A DNA stretch of 49,540 nucleotides, taken from NCBI GenBank assembly GCA_049366815.1, contig JBMNCO010000042.1, positions 1 to 49,540 on the forward strand, read 5' to 3'. The notes below the pieces were generated by a model, which was not told where the DNA came from, did no database searches, and worked only from the letters and a program-made list of their open reading frames with translations. The position numbers and the translations under genes are program-made. The stretch comes from CAYNYM01 sp049366815. Lineage in GTDB: Bacteria > Desulfobacterota > DSM-4660 > Desulfatiglandales > HGW-15. How positions within the stretch are numbered: position 1 is the first letter of the stretch; every line of letters starts with the position of its first letter. Shown here piece after piece: positions 8,447-16,001 of this stretch.

Positions 8447-9517
8447 ATGAAAAAAAAGACACTCACCATTTTGCTGATCATTCTTGTTCTGGCATACGCC
8501 GCCACAATCTTCCTCTATGAAAGAGAAAGGAACTACCCGGAGATCATGGCCGTCACCGGGGCCACGCCCATCGCCCTTGCCGAGGTTGTACCCGACCGGG
8601 TCGCGCTGACCATCAAGGGCATGGTCAAACAGGAGTATCATCTCACCGGTTCCGCCCTCAGGGCCCTGGCCGGCACCCGGATCCGCACCAGGGAGATTTC
8701 GCCGCAAGGGGAGTACCTCGGTGCATATATCTATTTGGGCATTCCTCTTTACAACCTCCTGGAAGGGATAGCACCCCAAAAACCCGAAGACATATCCTTT
8801 CAGAGACCGGTGGACATTCTGGTCACCTTCAAGTCCTCGACCGGAAAGGAGGCGACCTTCAGTTACGGAGAACTGATCATGGCGGACGACCGCCACCCGA
8901 TCACCCTGGCCTTTCATCGAAAACCCCTTATGCCCAGCACGGACCCGGAAAAGTATACCAAGAACCTCTTTCTTGAAAACCTGGAGGGGCTGCGTCTCAT
9001 TTGCCCCCGGGACCCCGACACCGCCCGCTACCTTGATCAGGTGGTCACCATCACGTTCGGCGTCCATGAGACCCCTGACCATCTCCTGCCGCCCTGGAAG
9101 GAGAAATTCAAATGCACCAGCACCTCTTTGTCCTGTGTAGCGGGGGAGAAAGTCCGGGCCGCCTCGTTCGACGGTCTGGAAAAACAGGAGATTCGGGACT
9201 GGATCCGCGTCGGACACGGTCACGGTTTTATGGGTATTTCTTCCGCCAACGGTTATCCTCTGAGGGCCTTCCTTCGGAAGAACTTCCCTAACTGCGGAAG
9301 CGGGCAGGATTTCATTTTCGTCTCCTGTGACGGCTTTCGGACGATCTTTTCCGGGCCCGAGATCTTCCTCAACGAGGAAGGGGAATCCATCCTGCTCATG
9401 ACGGAATTGGACGGAAAACCGGCCAAGGGCGGCATCACCATCGCCCCCTTGAGGGACTATTTTGTCGACCGAGACGTGTGGGGTATCACCCACATCGTTA
9501 TGGTCGATCGGAAGTGA
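8447..9517 (+). CDS. Membrane-anchored SUOX-fold (molybdopterin-oxidoreductase-like) protein
   Basis: 356 residues: an uncleaved-looking N-terminal anchor (LTILLIILVLAYAATIFLY), then two successive segments resembling the molybdopterin-binding fold of sulfite oxidase (PF00174), around residues 55-195 and 225-350. The Cys that ligates molybdenum in true SUOX enzymes is not seen in the first segment, so this may bind another ligand. A strong AGGAAGGGAAAG precedes the ATG, 63 bp after the importer ATPase gene, so it probably belongs to that operon. Its last ~335 bp occur again at 19751-20084. This is the only complete copy. Confidence 0.7.
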   Translation: MKKKTLTILLIILVLAYAATIFLYERERNYPEIMAVTGATPIALAEVVPDRVALTIKGMVKQEYHLTGSALRALAGTRIRTREISPQGEYLGAYIYLGIPLYNLLEGIAPQKPEDISFQRPVDILVTFKSSTGKEATFSYGELIMADDRHPITLAFHRKPLMPSTDPEKYTKNLFLENLEGLRLICPRDPDTARYLDQVVTITFGVHETPDHLLPPWKEKFKCTSTSLSCVAGEKVRAASFDGLEKQEIRDWIRVGHGHGFMGISSANGYPLRAFLRKNFPNCGSGQDFIFVSCDGFRTIFSGPEIFLNEEGESILLMTELDGKPAKGGITIAPLRDYFVDRDVWGITHIVMVDRK

Positions 9518-9710
9518 CCGGCAATATCAAGGAGATCGACATACCGGAAGCCGGCCCCGACCTCTCGGCGGTTCAATCATCAAAAGGTTCCCGTCATAGG
9601 TCAGGATGCCCGGCATAATCGCACAGATCAGACGATAGATATCCACAGGATAGTGGCGGCCTTGGGCGACAGGATTGGCTTGAGGGGATCGGCGATCAGG
9701 ACGGACCGGG
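9184..9710 (+). repeat. Long direct repeat, left copy
   Basis: Matches 19751-20278 in the same orientation. 9194-9498 is identical base for base to 19761-20065 (305 bp); the remaining ~212 bp differ at about 14 positions plus a 1 bp indel. It covers the 3' end of the SUOX-fold gene and the 3' end of the convergent C39-like peptidase gene. Homology stops at 9710. Confidence 0.92.
9530..9710 (-). pseudogene. 3'-end remnant of a C39-like peptidase gene
   Basis: Corresponds to the last ~60 codons of the gene at 20103-20840. Homology ends abruptly at 9710, so the catalytic part is missing. The terminal stop codon is also mutated and a base is missing relative to the intact copy. It has no start of its own. 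Confidence 0.8.
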
Positions 9711-9911
9711 CCTTAATGGTTCCAGCCGGGGATAAACCCACGGCTTCTGCAGCGAACTCTGCCCCTGGATGCTTCTATTCATATTCCCTTATTTCAAAAG
9801 GGACGCCCCTGCTTTGAAGTTATTCAATAGCCGGCATTTCCATAAAACGATGCCTTTTATGAATTCATGGTTCCAAAATTGTATTGATAACACGCACCCG
9901 CCCTTCGGGAT

Positions 9912-10742
9912 CTACGTGTCAAAAACGATGCTGTCCCCCGCACAGAGCTTTTCAATCCCAAAGGCTTGATAAAATTCCGACAGAGACGGCAAGTCGGTGC
10001 AATGCATCGGACACAAATGGTCTACCGGGTTTCTCATGAAGAAGTCGATCGTTCTTTCCCGCTGGACCGGATCGCCCAACAAATGAAAGCCTCCAACAAC
10101 GGCATGGACTCTTTGTTCCATTGTCACTTGCCTGGCGTATTCAACAATGTTGCAAACACCCGAATGAGAGCACCCCGAAACAATGACCAGACCCTCCGCG
10201 GTTCGGACCGCAAGCGCCGTATCATCCAAAACATAATCTTGGCGCTTTTCCCCTTTATCCAAGCAGTAGAACGACGTCTTCTGAGCTTCGAAATCATTCG
10301 CTCTGGGGATCTCACCCAGAAAGAACATCGTATCGGTCATGCGATAAGGTTCTTTCGACGGAATCAACTCGAATTTCTCATTCAACTCCTCTCTGCTGCA
10401 GTAAATACCATTATATTCTCCGGTTGCCTTGTGCCGATCGACAAATACTCCTGGATGAGCCAGAAGCGGTATTCTGGGAAATCCTTTTTCTGGCCAAACC
10501 TTGAGTCCATCAGTGTGATCCCAATGTCCATGGCTCAACATGATGAGATCCGTGGAGGCCAAATCAATCCCCAGCAATTTCGCGTTATGCATATAGACAT
10601 CCGTGGAGCCCGCATCCAAGAGCACCCTCTTCCCGGCCTCCACAAAAGCGGAAAACCCATGCTGCGCCAGGAACACCTTATTCTTATTTCCCATCTTTGC
10701 CTGGTCTTCGCATAGAATCGTGATCTTGACCGTTTCTTTCAT
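9912..10742 (-). CDS. Metallo-beta-lactamase-fold hydrolase (COG1237 family)
   Basis: 276 residues. The metal-binding motif is SHGHWDHTDG, followed by a His in SGCSHSG and a late GGFHLL and CPMHCTD, typical of COG1237, the group that includes archaeal ribofuranosylaminobenzene-phosphate synthase-related proteins. GGAGGAG lies 7 bp before the ATG. It is the last gene of the - strand operon, 18 bp after the ABC ATPase stop. Members are often annotated as dihydropterin-related enzymes by homology only; the substrate here is unknown. Confidence 0.8.
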   Translation of the reverse strand: MKETVKITILCEDQAKMGNKNKVFLAQHGFSAFVEAGKRVLLDAGSTDVYMHNAKLLGIDLASTDLIMLSHGHWDHTDGLKVWPEKGFPRIPLLAHPGVFVDRHKATGEYNGIYCSREELNEKFELIPSKEPYRMTDTMFFLGEIPRANDFEAQKTSFYCLDKGEKRQDYVLDDTALAVRTAEGLVIVSGCSHSGVCNIVEYARQVTMEQRVHAVVGGFHLLGDPVQRERTIDFFMRNPVDHLCPMHCTDLPSLSEFYQAFGIEKLCAGDSIVFDT

Positions 10743-10760
10743 TTACCGCTCCTCCGTGTT

Positions 10761-11504
10761 TTACTCGGCATCATGGTAGGTCAGGATACGTTCCAAGAAC
10801 TGGCGGGTCCTTTCACTTTTCGGATTCGTGAAAAACCCAAGGGTGTCATCGCTTTCAATGACACGTCCCTCGTCCATAAACAGGACTTTATCCGCCACCC
10901 TCCTGGCGAATCCCATTTCGTGTGTCACCACAACCATAGTCATGCCTTTCCTGGAAAGGTCGATCATCACGTCAAGGACTTCCTTGATCATTTCCGGATC
11001 CAGCGCCGACGTGGGTTCGTCAAAAAGCATGGTTTTAGGTTCCATGGCCAAAGCTCGGGCGATAGCCACGCGCTGCTTCTGGCCTCCAGAGAGTTCTTCC
11101 GGATATTTGAAAGCTTGTTCCGGGATGCCCACCCGTTCGAGAAGTTCCAGTGCTTTAATTTCGGATTCTTTCTTTGTCCTTTTGCGGACCCGGATCGGGG
11201 CGAGCGTTATATTCTGCAGGGCGGTCATGTGGGGATAGAGTTCAAAGTTTTGGAACACCATGCCGATCTTGGAGCGCAATTCATGGATGTTGGTCTTGGC
11301 ACCATGAACCGGTACCCCGTCAACCAAAAGCCCTCCCTCCTGGAAGCGTTCCAGCCCATTTATACACCGCAGAAGCGAGCTTTTCCCTGAACCGCTCGGT
11401 CCGCATATGACCACGGTCTGCCCCCGCTTTATGGTCTCAGTGATATGATCCAGGACTTTGTGGCCCTTGTTATACCACAGGCTGACGCCTTTGATTTCAA
11501 TCAA
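10761..11504 (-). CDS. Polar amino acid ABC transporter ATP-binding protein (GlnQ/HisP type)
   Basis: About 247 residues with Walker A GPSGSGKSS, Q-loop MVFQNFELYPH, signature LSGGQKQR, Walker B TMLFDEPTSALD and switch His in VTHEMGFARR. I start at TTG 11504 because AAGGAG (11513-11518) is 8 bp away and the encoded LIEIKGVSLWY is the normal N-terminus; the open frame upstream overlaps the permease gene. It energises import with the next two permeases and the binding protein. Confidence 0.9.
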   Translation of the reverse strand: MIEIKGVSLWYNKGHKVLDHITETIKRGQTVVICGPSGSGKSSLLRCINGLERFQEGGLLVDGVPVHGAKTNIHELRSKIGMVFQNFELYPHMTALQNITLAPIRVRKRTKKESEIKALELLERVGIPEQAFKYPEELSGGQKQRVAIARALAMEPKTMLFDEPTSALDPEMIKEVLDVMIDLSRKGMTMVVVTHEMGFARRVADKVLFMDEGRVIESDDTLGFFTNPKSERTRQFLERILTYHDAE

Positions 11505-11508
11505 GCAC

Positions 11509-12159
11509 TTAACTCCTTTTCTGATGCTTCTCGAGCCTGCGGCTGGCAAGGGAACCGGCAGAGCAGATTGCAAAGTAGACTAACCCCGCAAAGAGATACA
11601 ACTCTAGGGACCTTGCCTCTCGGGCGTCCACGAGGTTGGCCCTGCGCAAAAATTCTCTCAACCCTATAACATAAGCAACGGATGTGTCCTGAAAAATAAT
11701 CACGGTCTGGGTAACCAAGGCCGGCACCATATTGCGCACGGCCTGGGGAAGGATCACATATCGGGCGGACTGATAGGGTGTCAGCCCTGTGGAGTAAGCG
11801 GCCATGGCCTGCCCCCTGGAGATGGACTGTATGCCGGCCCGGATGATTTCTGCGAAATAGGCGGCTTCAAAAGCAATAAAAGAAACCACGGCGGCATGGA
11901 AAGCGCCCACGGCGCTGCCCGTAATCACTGGCGAAAGGAAGTAGATCCAGAAAATCACCAGGATGAGAGGCAGACCGCGGAAGAAATGAACATATGAGGA
12001 AGCCGGATAATAGAGCCAGCCTCTCGATGAAAGGCGGCCTGCCGCCAGGATCAAGCCGAGCGTGAAGCCCCCCACGATCGTAATCAAGGCCAGCTCAAAG
12101 GTCAGTGTGAGGCCTCCGAGCATAAACGGAAGATTTCTGGCAATCACACCAAGATCCAC
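11509..12159 (-). CDS. Polar amino acid ABC transporter permease (HisM/GlnP type)
   Basis: 216 residues, about five helices, with the EAA-type loop around AYSTGLTPYQSARYVILPQA. The start is GTG 12159 with AGGAGA about 8 bp upstream. Only 3 bp separate it from the previous permease stop, and the ATPase start follows its stop within 4 bp. Two different permeases form a heterodimer in this family. Confidence 0.88.
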   Translation of the reverse strand: MDLGVIARNLPFMLGGLTLTFELALITIVGGFTLGLILAAGRLSSRGWLYYPASSYVHFFRGLPLILVIFWIYFLSPVITGSAVGAFHAAVVSFIAFEAAYFAEIIRAGIQSISRGQAMAAYSTGLTPYQSARYVILPQAVRNMVPALVTQTVIIFQDTSVAYVIGLREFLRRANLVDAREARSLELYLFAGLVYFAICSAGSLASRRLEKHQKRS

Positions 12160-12162
12160 GGT

Positions 12163-12891
12163 TTATTGTCTCCTGGCGATCATGCCCGGGATGTAGAGTT
12201 TCTTCTCTACAGCCGACATGAAAAACACCACGCACAGAGCAATGCACAAATAGATGACGCTGGCTGCGGTGGTCGTCTCCAAACCCCTCCATGTAAATGA
12301 ATCGATGTAATAGGCCGTGTGGGTCACCTCCATAACGCCTATGGTCATGGTCAAGGCCGAGTTTTTGAAACACGTAAGGAATTCCGTGGTAAAGGGGGGG
12401 ATAATGATTCGGAACGCGTATGGAGCAATCACGTAACAATAGGTTTGAACCGTCGTCAAACCCGTGGAATAGGCGGCCCGATACTGATCACGAGGTATGG
12501 CCAAGAGACCGGAGCGAAACTGCTCCGCCATCCTGGAAGCGGTATAAGTTCCAAGGGACGTCACGCCCGCCCAGTAAGAATAATTCGGTACATTGTCATA
12601 GAGCCACTCCTGCGCAGGCCTTGGAAGCAACAGGGGCGCCGCGAAGTACCAGAAAAAGAGCTGGACGAGAAAGGGCGTATTTCTGAACACCTGCACATAA
12701 GCGCTTCCTAAGAAACGAGCCGGCCCTGTTGGCAACACCCGAAAAATGCCAATCGTCAGGCCTAGTATAACCGCGATCACCCAGGCCAAAAGGGAAAGGT
12801 GTAAGGTTGTCAGAATGCCTTTAACGAGCATTCCCCCATAAGGGTGGTGCCAGAGAACGGTCCAATCAAAGTTGTAGCTCAGTAAACCCAT
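12163..12891 (-). CDS. Polar amino acid ABC transporter permease (HisQ type)
   Basis: About 242 residues with hydrophobic helices and the EAA loop YRAAYSTGLTTVQTYCYVIA. ATG 12891 has GGAG 5 bp upstream; an in-frame GTG at 12897 is an alternative. Partner of the following permease. The family takes up Gln, His/Lys/Arg, cystine and related compounds; specificity is not readable here. Confidence 0.88.
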   Translation of the reverse strand: MGLLSYNFDWTVLWHHPYGGMLVKGILTTLHLSLLAWVIAVILGLTIGIFRVLPTGPARFLGSAYVQVFRNTPFLVQLFFWYFAAPLLLPRPAQEWLYDNVPNYSYWAGVTSLGTYTASRMAEQFRSGLLAIPRDQYRAAYSTGLTTVQTYCYVIAPYAFRIIIPPFTTEFLTCFKNSALTMTIGVMEVTHTAYYIDSFTWRGLETTTAASVIYLCIALCVVFFMSAVEKKLYIPGMIARRQ

Positions 12892-12995
12892 GACCACTCC
12901 AGGATAACGAACCCATCGTCAAGGCAGGGTCCCCTTTTACGGACAGCGCATCATCCGAGGTTTGCTCAGGGGACCTTTGCCTGGAAATCTCATTC

Positions 12996-13886
12996 CTAGT
13001 CCGGGTAACTCAGAGCCTTTAATAAAATTTTGTACTCTTCGGTCATGGGCAGCGGCACTTCCCCTTTGGGGCCGAACCACTTTTCATAGATTTCTTCAAA
13101 CTTGCCGCTCTTGAACGTTCCCACAAGGGTGGCATTGACGAAATCACGCCATTTGCCCTGGTTCTCAGGAAGAATCATCCCATAAGGTTCATAAGTAAGA
13201 TATCGACCTACGATCTCCCAGTCGTCGGGATTCTGTGCTTTGGCCTTCATGCCGGCCAGCATGCTCGCATCCGTGAAATAGGCGTGGATTTTCCCTTGCT
13301 GCAAAGCAAGGAACCCCTTGTTGTGCTCTTCAAAGAGCACCTTTTCGCAAGGTGGATTGATCAGGCCGGATTCCATGGCCCTGTCAATGCCCTTGATGTT
13401 GGCCGTTGAACCGCTGCCCATGCCGACCCTCTTGCCGGCCAGGTTTGAGAAATCCCGAATGGGACTGCCCTTCGGCACCAGCAACCTGGTGCCGGTAAGA
13501 AAATAGGGAAGGCTGAAGTCGACCACTTCTTCTCTGGCCAAAGTGATTGTGGTAGATCCAATGCCGATGTCCACTGTACCGTTCACTACCAGGGGGATCC
13601 GGGTTTTTGGGTTCATGGGTATTTTTACAAGCTCGATTTCTTTCCCGAATTTGGAGCCCAAAGCCTTCACAATTTCATGGCCGAGATCAATGCCGAAGCC
13701 TACCCACTCCCCTTTTTCGTTCATGAATCCGAAGGGAAGGGCTCCCTCACGAAAACCCATCGCAACCCTGCCTGTTTTCTCTATTCTCTCAAGCGCACTC
13801 TGACCATAGGAAGGTGAAGCCATTCCCAAAGCTACCATTACAAGTAAAACCCCTGCCGTCATAAAAAAACCATTCTTGAATTTCAC
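12996..13886 (-). CDS. Family 3 extracellular solute-binding protein (polar amino acids)
   Basis: About 296 residues: a signal peptide (FFMTAGVLLVMVALGMASPSYG), then the SBP_bac_3 opening (LERIEKTGRVAMGFREGALPFGF), ligand-loop residues near IGIGSTTITLAREEVVDFSLPYF, and the C-terminal EIYEKWFG. I prefer GTG 13886, preceded by AGGAGG at 6 bp, over ATG 13904, which would place that site inside the gene. It starts 52 bp after the hgdC-like gene. Cystine is one family substrate, interesting beside selenocysteine genes, but this is inference. Confidence 0.88.
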   Translation of the reverse strand: MKFKNGFFMTAGVLLVMVALGMASPSYGQSALERIEKTGRVAMGFREGALPFGFMNEKGEWVGFGIDLGHEIVKALGSKFGKEIELVKIPMNPKTRIPLVVNGTVDIGIGSTTITLAREEVVDFSLPYFLTGTRLLVPKGSPIRDFSNLAGKRVGMGSGSTANIKGIDRAMESGLINPPCEKVLFEEHNKGFLALQQGKIHAYFTDASMLAGMKAKAQNPDDWEIVGRYLTYEPYGMILPENQGKWRDFVNATLVGTFKSGKFEEIYEKWFGPKGEVPLPMTEEYKILLKALSYPD

Positions 13887-13938
13887 CTTTTTCCTCCTTT
13901 TCATGGGTTAGTCATTTTCCAATTCTCCAAGCTTCCTT

Positions 13939-14693
13939 CTATCCTAAAGACACGGTGAGCGCAGCGCCCAGGGCCCCCACCATATGGGGATTCTCTGGAA
14001 CGAGAATGTCACTCTGAAGCGCTTCTCTGACGAGACGGACCATACAGGCGTTATTTGCCACGCCCCCCGCAAACACCATGGGCTCCTCCGTCGAAACCCT
14101 CTTGACCATGCCCACCGCGCGACGCACAACGGAGTGGTGCAAGGCCGGGGCGATATCATAGCGGCTTTCACCCCTGGCCAAAAGAGAGGGGACCTCGGAT
14201 TCGGCAAAAACCGTGCACATGCTGCTGACCTGAATCTCTTTTTGTCCCTTGAGCGCCTCCGGGCCGAATTCGTCCAGGCTGAAGCCCAACGTGCGGGCCA
14301 TGCCATGATCTCCAGGAACTTCCCTGTCCCTGCTGCGCAACGGTCATTCATCTCGAACTTGAGAACCCTCCCTTCAGGGGTGAGGGCAATGGCTTTTGAA
14401 TCCTGGCCCCCAATGTCAAGGATGGTTCTCGCATCCTGAAAAAGTTTTTTTGCGCCCACGGCATAGGCCTTGATTTCCGTTACTGTGGACGCGTCAATGG
14501 CCATCTCCAGAAGGTGCCGCCCATAGCCCGTGGCCATGATCCGGTCGGGCTCCACCCCCTCCAGAAGCTTTAAGGTTTCTTTCAGGGGGTCGAAACCCGA
14601 ATCGCCCTGGCGAGTCTCGATCACCTCACCGTCTTCCATGACCACCACTTCTACGGTTCTGGAGCCGATATCTATTCCTGCACATCTTCCCAT
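13939..14693 (-). pseudogene. HgdC/BadF-type dehydratase activator ATPase, frameshifted by a 5 bp duplication
   Basis: The first half reads as an activator of 2-hydroxyacyl-CoA dehydratases: CAGIDIGSRTVEVVV, DIGGQDSKA and NDRCAAGTGKFLEIMA. Such ASKHA proteins bind one [4Fe-4S] cluster between subunits and drive electrons into the dehydratase with ATP. After LEIMA the frame breaks; the correct continuation (RTLGFSLDEFG ... MVFAGGVANNACMV ... GALGAAL) is in another frame. The cause is visible: GCCAT occurs twice in tandem at 14297-14306 (+ strand). Removing one unit restores a ~249-residue protein of normal length. ATG 14693 chosen; GTG 14714 is an alternative. Read as a recent mutation or an assembly error. 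Confidence 0.85.
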
Positions 14694-14710
14694 GAGCCCT
14701 GTGCCGTTCC

Positions 14711-15988
14711 TCACTTGATTTGCTCAATAAAGGCTTCAATCCTTGTCTTGAGCTGGCCTACGTCTTCCATGCTGTAATCCGTCTCGATCCGGAGCGTGGG
14801 AATGTTCTTTGCTTCAAGGGCATTTTCCACGGGCATGGACTCCATGATATAGGGCTGGCAGAACTGGAGACTGTAATGAATGACGCCGTCCGCCTTGTAC
14901 CTCTGAAACATCTCTGCCGCGTGATCGACCCTGTCAGGGTTTGGGATGAAGATGGCGCAATCCACCCGGAAGTAGCGGTCGATAATGGTCTCCATCAGAT
15001 CTTCCAGACTCTCTCCTGATCCATCCACCGGGTTCCGAGTGCCCCGTTCTCCCACGCAGGACTCCTCGCCCACAATGGTCGCTCCTGAGCTTTCGATAAT
15101 CCAGGGCACCTTCCAGTCGGGTACGGCCATGGGACATCCGGAAAGCAGCACCCTGGGCGTGCCCTTGGTGAAAACGCCTTCGCCTTTCTTAATACGCTCT
15201 TACAACTCATCGCACAGGGCGTTGACCGACTTGGTGTAACGGCCCGGATCGTCGTAGAAATACACCTGGTTGACCAGAAGCGCATCGAGCCCTGAAATAG
15301 GCACAGGATCTGCGTTCCTCAAGCTGTTGAGCCTGTAGACGGCCTTTCTCTTTTCATTGACGATCTCGATCCCTTTTTTCAATCTCGCCGCATCGATCTT
15401 GACACCCGTGAGTTCTTCCACCGCTCCCATGAAGCGCAGGTACTCCGCCTTGAAAAGCGCTTTTCCGGAAGCGGACTTGGTCTGGGGCAGGTCCATGACG
15501 TAGAGCATTTTCACAAGGCCGCCCAGCGTTTCGTAGGATTTCTTCTTCCCGTCGCATGTATTCTCACCCACGATCATGTCGGCAGACTCGAAATAGGGGC
15601 AGACTTTGCCAAGCTTAAAACCGAAAGCCGACTTGATGAGGGAACACGTGTTGCGGGGAAGGAGCTTTTCAACTTCCTAAGTAGCAAAGTCCGCCCCGGT
15701 ACACAGGCCGACGAGGGTCGCATCCGCGGCCCTGACAATCTCCTCGGGCACAAAAACGCAAAAGGAGCCGATGACCTTTCGGCCCGCCGCCTTTTCGTCC
15801 ATCAGCTCTTTGATCCTCAACCCGTGAACCTGGCTGACCACGAAATCGAAATACTCCATGCCCTTCGGACGATTCTCCTGGTTCATGAAGATGTCCTTGT
15901 ACCCCTGGCCCAGGGCACCCAGCAGCGCGTCGTGGGCCTCGAGATCCAGCCCCAAATTCCTCCACATCTCTCTGTACTCTTCACTCAT
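14711..15988 (-). pseudogene. HgdB/double-cubane-family dehydratase-like subunit with two in-frame stops
   Basis: A 425-codon frame, otherwise intact, of the 2-hydroxyacyl-CoA dehydratase subunit D/benzoyl-CoA reductase family (COG1775). Conserved Cys contexts are GSFCVFVPEEI, LPRNTCSLIKS, VCPYFES, GENTCDGKKKSYE, LSGCPMA and LQFCQPY. It is interrupted by TAG at 15677-15679 and TAA at 15200-15202, with no frame change. Both fall where Glu would suit (GAG to TAG, GAA to TAA). ATG 15988 has AAGGAG 9 bp upstream and lies 13 bp after the selB stop. The protein would need the adjacent activator, also broken. Subfamily (true dehydratase or double-cubane reductase) is undecided. Confidence 0.85.
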
Positions 15989-16001
15989 CGTTGTTTTCTC
16001 C

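Noticed and set aside
8414..9493. Long open frame on the - strand (359 codons)
   Set aside because: A shadow of the SUOX-fold gene: no ribosome binding site and no protein-like domains, while the + frame has clear ones.
15200..15679. HgdB-like stops as selenocysteine or pyrrolysine codons
   Set aside because: They are TAA and TAG, not TGA; no pyrrolysine genes are seen; both sites suit Glu.
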